Positions 39,363-47,715 of a DNA stretch of 64,000 nucleotides are shown here, one piece after another. Location: NCBI RefSeq assembly GCF_000767465.1, contig NZ_CP009291.1:620001-684000 (forward strand), in the 5' to 3' direction. The stretch's first letter is position 1. Every line of letters begins with the position of its first letter. Both the position numbers and the translations under genes were made by a program. A model generated the notes under the pieces. That model saw only the letters and a program-made list of their open reading frames with translations, ran no database searches and had not been told where the DNA came from. The stretch comes from Novosphingobium pentaromativorans US6-1. GTDB taxonomy: Bacteria > Pseudomonadota > Alphaproteobacteria > Sphingomonadales > Sphingomonadaceae.

Positions 39363-39767
39363 ATGTTCCTTTTCCTGACCGTCCTCCAGGCGCTCATTGC
39401 AGCGGCGCTTGTCGGTGTGATCCTGATGCAGAAGTCGGAAGGCGGCGGTCTGGGCGTCGGTGGCGGCAGCCCCTCGGGCCTGATGTCCGCGCGCGGCGCA
39501 GCCAACTTCCTGACCCGCGCGACTTCGGTTCTGGCCGTTCTCTTCGTGGTCCTGAGCATCATCCTGGCAGCGCTTGCCGTCGATGTGACCACCGGCCGCG
39601 ATATCGACACTTCGCTTGAACGCGGCGCTGCTGCGCCGACGGCTCCGGCACAGCCGGCCGATCCTCTTGCCGGCGCGGCGAATCCCGCCGCGGCACCGGC
39701 CCGGGGCGATGGCACTGCGCAGCAGGCGCCGGCCGACGATCCGCTTTCGGGTGCTGCCAAGCAGTAA
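39363..39767 (+). CDS. secG: Preprotein translocase subunit SecG
   Basis: A 134-residue two-helix membrane protein of the SecYEG channel. The first helix FLFLTVLQALIAAALVGVIL, the loop QKSEGGGLGVGGGSPSGLMSARG with its glycine run, and the second helix around AVLFVVLSIILAALAV are typical. The Ala/Pro-rich C-terminal tail of about 55 residues is longer than in E. coli and common in alphaproteobacteria. Confidence 0.95.
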   Translation: MFLFLTVLQALIAAALVGVILMQKSEGGGLGVGGGSPSGLMSARGAANFLTRATSVLAVLFVVLSIILAALAVDVTTGRDIDTSLERGAAAPTAPAQPADPLAGAANPAAAPARGDGTAQQAPADDPLSGAAKQ

Positions 39768-39897
39768 TTCCGAGGCATTTCCCGTAACCGAAATGCCGTC
39801 TGGCAGTGGCAGGCGGCATTTCATGTAGTATTGACCTGTGGATTCAGGCTCTGGGCGCTTGCCTATGGGCCTCCATGCAATTTAAGGCCCGACTCCC

Positions 39898-41526
39898 ATG
39901 GCGCGGCATATTTTTATCACCGGCGGCGTGGTTTCCTCGCTCGGCAAGGGGCTCATGGCAGCGAGCCTCGCGGCTCTCCTGCAGGCACGCGGTTTCCGCG
40001 TCCGCATCCGCAAGTTCGACCCTTACCTCAACGTCGATCCGGGCACGATGAGCCCGTACCAGCACGGTGAGGTCTACGTGACTGACGACGGGGCCGAGAC
40101 CGACCTCGACCTTGGCCACTACGAACGCTTCACCGGCGTATCGGCCCGTCAGAGCGACAATATCACCTCGGGTCGCATCTATCAGGACATCATCGCCAAG
40201 GAGCGCCGCGGCGACTATCTCGGTGCCACCGTGCAGGTCATCCCGCACGTCACCGACGCGATCAAGAACTTCGCGATGTCCGATACCGACGACCTCGATT
40301 TCGTGCTGTGCGAAATCGGCGGCACCGTCGGCGACATCGAGGGCCTGCCCTTCGTCGAGGCCATGCGCCAGCTGCGCAACGAGATGGGCCGTGAGCAGAG
40401 CTGCTTCGTCCACGTCACGCTGGTGCCCTACATCGCGGCGGCGGGCGAGCTGAAGACCAAGCCGACGCAGCACTCCGTGCGCGAATTGACCGGTCTTGGC
40501 ATCCAGCCCGACATCCTGCTGTGTCGCTGCGACCGCGAACTGCCCGAAAGCGAGCGCCGCAAGATCGCGCTGTTCTGCAACGTGCGCCGCGAAGCCGTTA
40601 TCCCGGCGCTCGACGCACCGAACATCTACGCGGTGCCGCTGCAGTATCACCGGGAAGGCCTCGATGCCGAAGTCCTGCACCATTTCGGACTGACTTCGCC
40701 GGCGCCCGACATGGCGCGCTGGGACGAGGTGACCGACCGCTACGAACATCCCGAAGGCGAAGTGACCATCGGCGTCGTCGGCAAGTACGTCGGCTTGCCC
40801 GATGCCTACAAGTCGCTCAACGAAGCGCTCGTTCACGGCGGCATGGCCAACCGGGTCAAGGTCAACATCAAGTGGATCGATGCCGAGCTGTTCGAGAAGG
40901 ACGATGCCGAGATCGCGGCCGAGCTTGAGCCGATGCACGGCATTCTCGTGCCCGGTGGCTTCGGCGAACGCGGTACCGAGGGCAAGATCGCTTCGGTGCG
41001 CTTTGCGCGCGAGCGCGGCGTGCCGTTCTTCGGCATTTGCCTCGGCATGCAGATGGCCTGCATCGAAGGCGCGCGTTCGGCCGGCATCGCCCAGGCGAGC
41101 TCGACCGAATTCGGCCCGACGAGCGAGCCGGTAGTGGGCATCATTACCGAATGGATGGGCAAGGACGGCCTGGAGCAGCGCGCTGCCGGCGGCGACCTTG
41201 GCGGCACCATGCGTCTGGGCGCCTACCAGGCGGAGCTTTCGCCCAACAGCCATGTGGCCTCGATCTACGGTTCGACGACGATCAGCGAGCGTCACCGCCA
41301 CCGCTACGAAGTCAACGGCTCGTATCGCGAAGCGCTGGAAGGCGACGGATTGATCTTCTCGGGCATGTCCCCCGACGGCTTGCTGCCGGAGATTGTCGAG
41401 CGTCCGGACCACCCGTGGTTCGTGGGCGTGCAGTTCCACCCGGAACTCAAGTCCAAGCCGTTCGATCCGCACCCGCTGTTCAAGGGCTTCATCGCGGCGG
41501 CGCTGCAGCAGGCGCGCCTCGTCTGA
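39898..41526 (+). CDS. pyrG: CTP synthase
   Basis: A 542-residue enzyme that aminates UTP with glutamine as nitrogen donor. The N-terminal synthase domain begins [20 protein letters not shown] and contains [20 protein letters not shown]; the C-terminal amidotransferase domain has its nucleophile Cys381 ([12 protein letters not shown]) and the VQFHPEL motif with catalytic His and Glu. tpiA-secG-pyrG is a familiar alphaproteobacterial order. A strong terminator follows. Confidence 0.98.
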   Translation: MARHIFITGGVVSSLGKGLMAASLAALLQARGFRVRIRKFDPYLNVDPGTMSPYQHGEVYVTDDGAETDLDLGHYERFTGVSARQSDNITSGRIYQDIIAKERRGDYLGATVQVIPHVTDAIKNFAMSDTDDLDFVLCEIGGTVGDIEGLPFVEAMRQLRNEMGREQSCFVHVTLVPYIAAAGELKTKPTQHSVRELTGLGIQPDILLCRCDRELPESERRKIALFCNVRREAVIPALDAPNIYAVPLQYHREGLDAEVLHHFGLTSPAPDMARWDEVTDRYEHPEGEVTIGVVGKYVGLPDAYKSLNEALVHGGMANRVKVNIKWIDAELFEKDDAEIAAELEPMHGILVPGGFGERGTEGKIASVRFARERGVPFFGICLGMQMACIEGARSAGIAQASSTEFGPTSEPVVGIITEWMGKDGLEQRAAGGDLGGTMRLGAYQAELSPNSHVASIYGSTTISERHRHRYEVNGSYREALEGDGLIFSGMSPDGLLPEIVERPDHPWFVGVQFHPELKSKPFDPHPLFKGFIAAALQQARLV

Positions 41527-41557
41527 CCTGACCGGCGACAGTTATCGCGAAATGAAA

Positions 41558-41590
41558 AAGGACCGGCCGCAGGGCCGGTCCTTCTCGTTT
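41558..41590. terminator. Bidirectional terminator between pyrG and the TonB-domain gene
   Basis: An 11-pair perfect stem (AAGGACCGGCC / GGCCGGTCCTT) with a GCAG loop. Downstream on the plus strand is TTCTCGTTT and on the minus strand TTTTTCATTT, so it can end transcription of both convergent genes. Confidence 0.85.
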
Positions 41591-41624
41591 GGGGCGATGC
41601 CTTTTCAGGATCTCGTCGACAGGA

Positions 41625-41966
41625 TCAGAGCAGCTTCCAGGTCAGCGGCAGGACGACCGAGCTGGTTCCGCTCGGCGGCGCGGGCAGGTTGCCCATGCGG
41701 GAGAAAACGGCTTCGGCTTCGCGGTCCAGCGCGCTCGAGCCCGAGGTCGCCACCAGTTCGGTACGCTCGACCTTGCCCGAGGACGAGACGTAGACCTTGA
41801 CCTTGGCCGTGCCTTCCTCGCCGCGCATCTGCGCCGTGCGCGGATAGGTCTGCTTGGAAGCGACGGAGCGCTTGACGGTGTTGAGCCAGTCGTCGGCCAT
41901 GGCGGGCGCCGCCGTCATGGCGAGGACCGAAGCGACCGCGGCGGCTTTGAGAACGATATTCTTCAT
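41625..41966 (-). CDS. Periplasmic stand-alone TonB C-terminal domain protein
   Basis: A 113-residue protein with a cleavable signal peptide (about residues 1-24, ending PAMADDW) followed directly by a TonB_C-like domain (TYPRTAQMRGEEGTAKVKVYV to NLPAPPSG). The usual TonB membrane anchor and proline-rich spacer are missing, so it cannot transduce ExbB/ExbD energy in the usual way unless it pairs with another protein. It may act as a decoy, chaperone or cell-envelope factor. No exbB or exbD is nearby. Confidence 0.85.
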   Translation of the reverse strand: MKNIVLKAAAVASVLAMTAAPAMADDWLNTVKRSVASKQTYPRTAQMRGEEGTAKVKVYVSSSGKVERTELVATSGSSALDREAEAVFSRMGNLPAPPSGTSSVVLPLTWKLL

Positions 41967-42036
41967 GCACTCACTCCACTGTTATGGGAATGACCGGCCC
42001 CACCGGCAGGCCACCCGTTTACTCATCTTGAAAGCT

Positions 42037-43917
42037 TCAGAAGTCCGACCAGTCATCGAGGTCCAGTGCGGCATTGCCGACGAAAGCCGGAGCAGCAGCG
42101 GGCAGGCTACGCGCAGACGCTGAGGCCATGACCGGTCCCGCGTTGCCGATGCCATCCCTGGCAGCGCCGCCCGCATTGTCGTTGAGACCCTTGCCGTCCT
42201 TGATCCGGAACGCGGCCATCTGGGTCATGAGCTGCTGCGTTTCCTCGGACAGGCTGCGGCTGCCGGCCGAGCTTTCCTCGACCATCGCGGCATTCTGCTG
42301 GGTGAAGCTGTCCATGCCCGCGACCATCGTCGAGATTTCCGAGATGCCCTCGGCCTGCTTCTCGGCGGCCCCGGCGATCTCGTCGACCAGGTTGGAGACG
42401 GTGACCACTTCGCCGACGATCTGGCGCAAGGCTTCGCCGCTGCTCTCCACGAGCGCAACGCCATCGCCGACTTGGCGGCTGCTGCGGTCGATCAGGGTGC
42501 GGATGTCCTTGGCGGCATCGGCCGAGCGCTGGGCGAGGGCGCGCACTTCGGTGGCGACCACGGCAAAGCCCTTGCCGGCCTCACCGGCACGAGCCGCCTC
42601 GACCCCGGCATTGAGCGCGAGCAGGTTGGTCTGGAAGGCGATGCCGTCGATGGCGCCGATGATCTCGGACATCTGGCGCGAGGTCGTCTCGATGCTGCGC
42701 ATGGCGTCCACGGCCTCGTGCGCAATGCCTTCCACCCGGTCGGCCGTCTCGCGGGCGACGCCAAGGCGCGAGCTGGTCTGGCGCGCGTTCTCGGCAGTGA
42801 CGTGCACCACGCTGGTGAACTCGCTGAGCGTCCGCGACGTGTCGGCAAGCGAGCTTGCCTGCTTCTCGGTCCGCTCGGCAAGATCGGAGGTCGCCGTTGC
42901 GATCTCGTTCGTGCCGATGCGGATCGACTGGCAACCATCGATGATGCGGCCCATCGTATCGCCCAGGCGCGAGACCGCGACATTGAAGTGCTCGTGCAGC
43001 TGCGCCAGCGAGCCGCGCGCTTCGGGAACGCGGTGGATGAGGTTGCCCTTGGCCAGTTCGGCAAGGCCATTGCCGATGGCATCGATGGTGATCTGGAGCT
43101 CGCGGGCGCGCTCCTGTTCCTCGTGCGCGCGCTGCTGGTCGGTTGCTACAAGCCGCTGGAAGTTCTCCAGCGCGCGGGCCAGGCTGCCCAGTTCGTCGCG
43201 GCGGTTGCTGCCCGGGATGAAGACATCGATGTCGCCGTCGATCAGGCTGCGCACCGATTCGGAAAGCTGCTTCACTGGCCGCGCGATCGATCGCATGAGG
43301 AAGAGCATCAGGCCGATGGCGCTCAGTACGCCGGTGATCGCGGCCACGAGCATGACATGGCGGGCATTGGCATGGATTGCCTCGCCTTCCGCGGCTGCCG
43401 CCTTGGCGGTGGAGGCGTTCAGGTCGATCAGGTTCAGGAGCTGATCCTCGATCGCATAGAAGGCATCGAGCCCTTCGCCGTCGAACATGTCGACCGCAGC
43501 GGGCTTGTCGCCCTGCGCCAGGTTCAGGATCGCGTCGTTCTGCTGGACGTAGGCCTGCCAGCTTTCCCGTACGCCCTTGAGCGATTGCAGCGTCTCGGGG
43601 CGCTTCACGTGCTTGGCGTAGTCGGCGAGGACTTCGTCGATCACCGCGCCGGAGTTGCGCAGGACCTTGACCTGCCGCTCCCATGTCGGGGTGCCGGCGG
43701 CCTTGACCGTGTCTTCCTGGTGGATGCGATATTGCGAGACGTAGGCATGCAGGTCGCCCAGCGCGCGGGACGCTGGCAGGGCGTTCTCGTTCAGCTCCTC
43801 GGTGAGGGCATTGACCTCGCCGATCTGCTTGAGCGCGAAGGCTCCCATTGCACCCATGATCGCCAGCAGCAGGCCGAAGGCGAGTATGAGGCGGTGACTG
43901 ATACGCAATCGATTCAT
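42037..43917 (-). CDS. Methyl-accepting chemotaxis protein
   Basis: A 626-residue chemoreceptor. The first membrane helix is about residues 10-28, a four-helix-bundle periplasmic sensor covers roughly 30-185, and the second helix 190-212 precedes a HAMP domain. The signalling tip GIAFQTNLLALNAGVEAARAGE and GFAVVATEVRALAQRSADAA is intact. The C-terminus ends in DWSDF, matching the x-W-x-x-F pentapeptide that tethers CheR and CheB in long receptors. It stands alone, with no che genes in the window. The ligand is unknown. Confidence 0.95.
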   Translation of the reverse strand: MNRLRISHRLILAFGLLLAIMGAMGAFALKQIGEVNALTEELNENALPASRALGDLHAYVSQYRIHQEDTVKAAGTPTWERQVKVLRNSGAVIDEVLADYAKHVKRPETLQSLKGVRESWQAYVQQNDAILNLAQGDKPAAVDMFDGEGLDAFYAIEDQLLNLIDLNASTAKAAAAEGEAIHANARHVMLVAAITGVLSAIGLMLFLMRSIARPVKQLSESVRSLIDGDIDVFIPGSNRRDELGSLARALENFQRLVATDQQRAHEEQERARELQITIDAIGNGLAELAKGNLIHRVPEARGSLAQLHEHFNVAVSRLGDTMGRIIDGCQSIRIGTNEIATATSDLAERTEKQASSLADTSRTLSEFTSVVHVTAENARQTSSRLGVARETADRVEGIAHEAVDAMRSIETTSRQMSEIIGAIDGIAFQTNLLALNAGVEAARAGEAGKGFAVVATEVRALAQRSADAAKDIRTLIDRSSRQVGDGVALVESSGEALRQIVGEVVTVSNLVDEIAGAAEKQAEGISEISTMVAGMDSFTQQNAAMVEESSAGSRSLSEETQQLMTQMAAFRIKDGKGLNDNAGGAARDGIGNAGPVMASASARSLPAAAPAFVGNAALDLDDWSDF

Positions 43918-44120
43918 TGCTCTTGAAATCCCCCCATGTTTCCCAATGAGGGGTTACTTAGCGCGCAAGTGTTCGATGCAGTTTAAGCCGTCCTCGTGTC
44001 CTGCCCCTTATTTGTTTGTTTCTAAGCGTTTAAACAATCTTGCGGGCATACTTCGGGTAATGGTTAAATCGAAGTTGCCGCAGCGCGCGTCCGGCGCGGC
44101 GAACAACGGGGCGACCACGC

Positions 44121-44151
44121 AAAAAGGGCGGCCCGGTTTCCCAGGCCGCCC
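44121..44151 (-). terminator. Rho-independent terminator of hsp20
   Basis: On the minus strand GGGCGGCC and GGCCGCCC form an eight-pair stem with a ten-base loop, followed by TTTTT. It lies about 30 bases after the hsp20 stop. Confidence 0.85.
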
Positions 44152-44179
44152 CAGACTTCTGTTCTTCGAACGGCTTCGA

Positions 44180-44650
44180 TCAGGCCGCCTGGGTGCCTTC
44201 GTCCGATGCATTGTCGACAACCGTGAGCGTGTTGCCGCCAATCGCGATCTTCTTGGGCTTCATCGCCTCGGGTACTTCGCGCACGAGGTCGATTACCAGC
44301 AGGCCGTCCGCAAGGTCGGCGCTGTCGACGCGGACATAGTCGGCAAGCTCGAAGCGGCGCTCAAACCCGCGCTGCGCGATGCCGACATGCAGATACTCGC
44401 CCTCGACACTGTCATCGGGCTTGTTGCCCTTGACGGTCAGGAGGTTGGCCTGGGCGGTGATATCGATGTCGGCGGGCTTGAAGCCTGCAACGGCAAGCGT
44501 GATGCGATAGGCATCCTGGCCGCGGCGTTCGATGTTGAACGGGGGATACTTGTCGCCTGCGTTGGGTCGGTTCTGGTTCTCGATCATGTCGAAAAGGCGA
44601 TCAAATCCAACCATGCTGCGGCGATAAGGCGAAAAGTCGATACGGTTCAT
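44180..44650 (-). CDS. Small heat shock protein, Hsp20/IbpA type
   Basis: A 156-residue alpha-crystallin-type chaperone that holds unfolding proteins. The N-terminus MNRIDFSPYRRSMVGFDRLF resembles IbpA. The alpha-crystallin domain covers about residues 35-130, with YPPFNIERRGQDAYRITLAVAGF and RGFERRFELADYVRV. I use ATG 44650; the frame extending to 44779 covers the promoter and leader. Upstream a sigma-32-like promoter and a ROSE-like leader are visible, and a terminator follows, so it is a single-gene heat-shock unit. Confidence 0.94.
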   Translation of the reverse strand: MNRIDFSPYRRSMVGFDRLFDMIENQNRPNAGDKYPPFNIERRGQDAYRITLAVAGFKPADIDITAQANLLTVKGNKPDDSVEGEYLHVGIAQRGFERRFELADYVRVDSADLADGLLVIDLVREVPEAMKPKKIAIGGNTLTVVDNASDEGTQAA

Positions 44651-44745
44651 GACAAAAATCCTCCAATGAGCAATCTTCGTATTGTCCGGGCCCGTGAAAT
44701 CCGGCGCCCTGCGATCGAGCCATCCCCACTGTGGGCCATGACTCG
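44651..44745 (-). promoter_or_regulatory. Candidate ROSE-type RNA thermometer in the hsp20 leader
   Basis: The leader of about 95 bases between the predicted transcription start and ATG ends with TTGCT (plus-strand 44669-44673) six bases before AGGA (44659-44662), the core of the GGAGGA ribosome-binding site. In ROSE elements a U-U/C-G-C-U sequence pairs with the AGGA, with a bulged G, and melts on heating; UUGCU fits exactly. An upstream CCCAC-A-GTGGG can form another small hairpin. Structure was judged by eye only. Confidence 0.5.
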
Positions 44746-44752
44746 TCCCATT

Positions 44753-44780
44753 AGATATGATACCGGCGCCCACTTTCAAG
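44753..44780 (-). promoter_or_regulatory. Sigma-32 (RpoH)-like promoter of hsp20
   Basis: On the minus strand CTTG (44777-44780) is followed after 17 bases by CATATCT (44753-44759). The alphaproteobacterial RpoH pattern is CTTG-N17-CYTATNT, so this matches all but one position. It is about 100 bases upstream of the hsp20 start. Confidence 0.6.
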
Positions 44781-44814
44781 TGACTGTCAGCACGGATTGA
44801 AGGAGCGATTGTCG

Positions 44815-45078
44815 ATGAGCAAACCCAAGGTCGAGATCTACACCAAGTGGGGCTGTCCCTATTGCGTTGCGGCCAAGTCGCTGCTCGACGGCAAGGGCGT
44901 CGCCTATGAGGAATACGATATCACCATGGGCGGTCCCAAGCGCGACGAGATGACGGATCGCGTCCCCGGCGCGCGCACGGTCCCGCAGGTCCTTGTGGCC
45001 GGCACGCCCTACGGCGGCTTCGACGACATCAATGCGCTCGACCGCGAGGGCAAGCTCGATCCGATCCTCGGTCTGTGA
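44815..45078 (+). CDS. grxC: Glutaredoxin 3
   Basis: An 87-residue thioredoxin-fold protein reducing disulfides with glutathione. The active site is WGCPYC near residue 15, with the typical GARTVPQVLVAG (cis-Pro) and GGFDDINALDREGKLD. ATG 44815 is chosen because GAAGGAG lies 10 bases upstream; a TTG at 44797 is in frame but poorer. It starts a unit with the nitrilase-family and DUF1178 genes, an arrangement common in alphaproteobacteria. Confidence 0.96.
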   Translation: MSKPKVEIYTKWGCPYCVAAKSLLDGKGVAYEEYDITMGGPKRDEMTDRVPGARTVPQVLVAGTPYGGFDDINALDREGKLDPILGL

Positions 45079-45096
45079 CCGCAAGCGAGTAAGGCC

Positions 45097-45912
45097 ATGA
45101 CCCGCGCAGCCCTGTTCCAGATGACGACCGGCATAGATCCGCAAGCGAACGCCGACGCCATCGCCTCCGCCACGCGCGAAGCGAAACAGGGCGGGGCGGC
45201 GATGCTTTTTACCCCGGAGATGTCGGGGCTGCTTGACCGCAAGCGTACGCGCGCGCGCGAGGTCATCCGTGCCGAGACGGAAGACCGCGTGCTCTCGCAG
45301 GTTCGCGAAGCCGCGGCGCGCGAAGGGATCTGGGTGCACCTGGGTTCGCTTGCAATCGAGCGCGAGGACGGCCGCTGGGCGAACCGGGCTTTCGTCATCG
45401 ACGCAGGCGGAGAGATCCGCGCCCGCTACGACAAGATCCACATGTTCGACGTCGACCTGGCGACGGGCGAGTCCTGGCGCGAATCCAATGCCTATGCCGC
45501 CGGCGACGCAGTGGTGACGGTGGAAACGCCGCTGGGCAGGCTGGGTCTGTCGATATGCTACGACGTCCGCTTTCCAGCGCTCTACGAGGCGCTGGGCAGG
45601 GCCAGCTGCGACGTGATCGCCATTCCGGCCGCCTTCACCGTGCCGACCGGAAAGGCGCACTGGCACCTTCTGCAGCGCGCCCGCGCCGTTGAGGCAAGCG
45701 CCTATGTCCTGGCCGCCGCGCAAGTGGGCAGGCATGAGGACGGGCGCGAGACATACGGCCACTCGTTGGCGGTCGATCCGTGGGGGGAGATCATCCTCGA
45801 CATGGGCGGGGAAAAAGCCGGTCTCGGCTTTGCCGAAATCGATCCTGCCCGCATTGCCGAAATTCGTGCGCAATTACCGAGTCTTGCCAATCGGCGGACA
45901 ATAGCCAAATAG
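45097..45912 (+). CDS. Carbon-nitrogen hydrolase (nitrilase/Nit family)
   Basis: A 271-residue amidase with the Glu-Lys-Cys triad settings FTPEMSG (about residue 48), YDKIHMFDVDL (about 112) and LGLSICYDVRFPALYE (about 154). It looks like the Nit1/omega-amidase branch, members of which remove deaminated glutathione or alpha-keto amides. Position right behind grxC would suit a glutathione-repair role, as inference. It ends eight bases before the DUF1178 gene. Confidence 0.92.
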   Translation: MTRAALFQMTTGIDPQANADAIASATREAKQGGAAMLFTPEMSGLLDRKRTRAREVIRAETEDRVLSQVREAAAREGIWVHLGSLAIEREDGRWANRAFVIDAGGEIRARYDKIHMFDVDLATGESWRESNAYAAGDAVVTVETPLGRLGLSICYDVRFPALYEALGRASCDVIAIPAAFTVPTGKAHWHLLQRARAVEASAYVLAAAQVGRHEDGRETYGHSLAVDPWGEIILDMGGEKAGLGFAEIDPARIAEIRAQLPSLANRRTIAK

Positions 45913-45920
45913 AACTGACC

Positions 45921-46415
45921 ATGATCGTCTATGATCTCGAATGCCGTTCCGGCCCGCACCGGTTCGAAGGCTGGTTCAAGTCTTCGGAGGATTTCGCGCG
46001 TCAGCAGGAAAGGGGGCTGGTATCCTGTCCGCACTGCGGCTCGGTCGATGTGGGCAAGGCCATCCAGGCCCCGCGTCTGTCTCGCAAGGGCAACCAGATC
46101 GCCGAAGCGCCCGCTCGCCCGCAGCCTGCAAAACCGGCCGAAGCGCCCGGCGCGCCGGTAGCCAGCGCCCCGATCCCGGCCGAAGCCGTAGAAGTCATCC
46201 GCAAGCTCGCGCAGATGCAGGCAGAAGCGCTCAAGTCCTCTCGCTATGTCGGCAAGAACTTCGCCGAAGACGCGCGCGCCATGCATTACGGTGAGCGCGA
46301 GGCCGAGGCCATCCACGGCCAGACAAGCGCATCCGAGGCGCAGGAACTGCTGGAGGAGGGGATCTCCCTGATGCCCTTGCCGTTCCCGGTAACGCCGCCG
46401 GAACAGGCGAACTGA
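45921..46415 (+). CDS. DUF1178 family protein
   Basis: A 164-residue protein starting MIVYDLECRSGPHRFEGWF, with a C-P-H-C pair (SCPHCGSVDVGKAI) and an early cysteine that may form a zinc ribbon, a Pro/Ala-rich linker around residues 60-90, and a helical C-terminus (YVGKNFAEDARAMHYGERE). Function is unknown. ATG at 45921; the longer open frame overlaps the upstream gene and is not coding. Confidence 0.92.
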   Translation: MIVYDLECRSGPHRFEGWFKSSEDFARQQERGLVSCPHCGSVDVGKAIQAPRLSRKGNQIAEAPARPQPAKPAEAPGAPVASAPIPAEAVEVIRKLAQMQAEALKSSRYVGKNFAEDARAMHYGEREAEAIHGQTSASEAQELLEEGISLMPLPFPVTPPEQAN

Positions 46416-46465
46416 ACCGAAGCGATTGCCAACCCGAAAAAGCCAAGCTAGGACCCGCCCCGAGC

Positions 46466-46542
46466 GCGCCCGTAGCTCAGCAGGATAGAGCACCAGATTC
46501 CTAATCTGGGGGCCACTGGTTCGAATCCAGTCGGGCGCACCA
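46466..46542 (+). tRNA. tRNA-Arg (anticodon CCT)
   Basis: A 77-base cloverleaf. The acceptor arms GCGCCCG and CGGGCGC pair fully, with discriminator A and encoded CCA. The anticodon stem CCAGA/TCTGG encloses TTCCTAA with anticodon CCT, reading AGG. The T-arm GGTTCGAATCC is standard. It marks the boundary between housekeeping genes on the left and the sugar locus on the right. Confidence 0.95.
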
Positions 46543-46803
46543 AATTCCATCATCCGCGGAATTCGGCCATTGCATGGGATCACCTGACCCGTTCTGACCG
46601 TGAACATCAGGGATGATCGGAATTCTCCGCCAAGTCCGGGATGGGTTCCTTATCGACTGCGCTCGTGAGCAAAGGGGGGCTCTCTCTTTGCTGGCCTTTC
46701 CGCCCAAGGCAGCGCCGCCGGTTCTGAAGGCCGATCTGCACGAGAGGCGCACGAAGATGCGCTGACGGCCGAAGGCCAGGTTGGCAACTCGATATTCTGT
46801 GGC
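46543..46803. other. Gap between tRNA-Arg and the ROK kinase gene
   Basis: 261 bases without a convincing gene. A 50-codon rightward frame (ATG 46613 to TGA 46765) is open but has no recognisable family. No repeat of the tRNA 3' end is seen here. No terminator is clear for either flanking gene. Confidence 0.4.
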
Positions 46804-47715
46804 TCAGATGTCTCGTTCAATCAGTATGTTGCGGGCCAGTAGCAGTGAGCCGACCGGTCCGGCGCTGGCGCCGAGTGCGGGAAGGCAGATCATCGTCTCG
46901 ATGGCTGCAGGTTCCAGGTCGGGCAGGTAGCCTGCGAGGATCGCGGGCAGCCGCTTTCGTGCCCGCTCGATGAGGTGCGGCTGGCGGGTGGCGACGCCGC
47001 CGCCGATGACGATACGCTGCGGGGAAAGCGCGAGGAGCAGCGTGGACAGGAGTTCGGCCAGGTCATCCCCGACTTCGTCCCAAGCAGGCGAGGCGGGATC
47101 GAGCTTGCCCGGATGCACCGGCAGGCGGGCTTCCAGGGCGGGGCCGCTGATAAGGCCTTCGATGCAGTCCCCATGAAAGGGGCAGGTGCCTGCAAAGGTC
47201 GCGCCCGGCGCGCGGCGGGTGCGGATGTGGCCGAGTTCTGGATGGAGGAGGCCATGCACCGGTCGGCCATCGATCACGATCCCTGCGCCAAGGCCTGTGC
47301 CGATCGTGATGTAGACGAGGCTGGAGCAGCCTTGAGCCGCCCCGAAGGCATGCTCGGCAAGCGCCGCCGCATTGACGTCGGTATCGACGGCGATCGGGCA
47401 GGCGAAGTGTGCTTGCACCATTTCCAGCACGCCGGTGTTGCTCCAGCCGGGCTTCGGGGTGGCCAGGATGGTGCCGTAATCAGGCGCATCCGGCGTCACC
47501 CGGATGGGGCCGAAACTGGCGATCCCGATGGCGGCGAGGGGGGATGCGGCCTGCCATGCCGAGAGATGGGCGTGGGCAGCCTCCAGGGTTTCATCGGGGG
47601 TGGTGGTTGGCAGGGCATGGCTTTCGAGGATGCGGGTGCCATCGCCCAGGGTGACGATGGTCTTGGTGCCGCCCAGTTCTATGCCGGCAAGGCGCGGAGG
47701 GGACGCCTGTGTCAT
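46804..47715 (-). CDS. ROK-family sugar kinase, probably fructokinase
   Basis: A 303-residue kinase starting at 47715 (MTQASPPRLAGIELGGTK). The ATP-binding GIELGGTKTIVTL is at the N-terminus, DTDVNAAALAEHAFGAA and IGTGLGAGIVIDG are central, and the zinc-type motif region TCPFHGDCIEGLISGPALE matches bacterial fructokinases. It overlaps the GH68 gene by four bases. Function inferred: phosphorylation of fructose set free from sucrose or fructans. Confidence 0.92.
   Translation of the reverse strand: MTQASPPRLAGIELGGTKTIVTLGDGTRILESHALPTTTPDETLEAAHAHLSAWQAASPLAAIGIASFGPIRVTPDAPDYGTILATPKPGWSNTGVLEMVQAHFACPIAVDTDVNAAALAEHAFGAAQGCSSLVYITIGTGLGAGIVIDGRPVHGLLHPELGHIRTRRAPGATFAGTCPFHGDCIEGLISGPALEARLPVHPGKLDPASPAWDEVGDDLAELLSTLLLALSPQRIVIGGGVATRQPHLIERARKRLPAILAGYLPDLEPAAIETMICLPALGASAGPVGSLLLARNILIERDI

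Noticed and set aside
46501..46752. Leftward frame ending in a peptide like ARLDSNQWPPD
   Set aside because: This is the translation of the antisense strand of tRNA-Arg, a frequent false protein call.
46613..46765. 50-codon rightward frame after the tRNA
   Set aside because: It is open with an ATG but has no recognisable similarity, no clear ribosome-binding site and ordinary chance length for GC-rich DNA.
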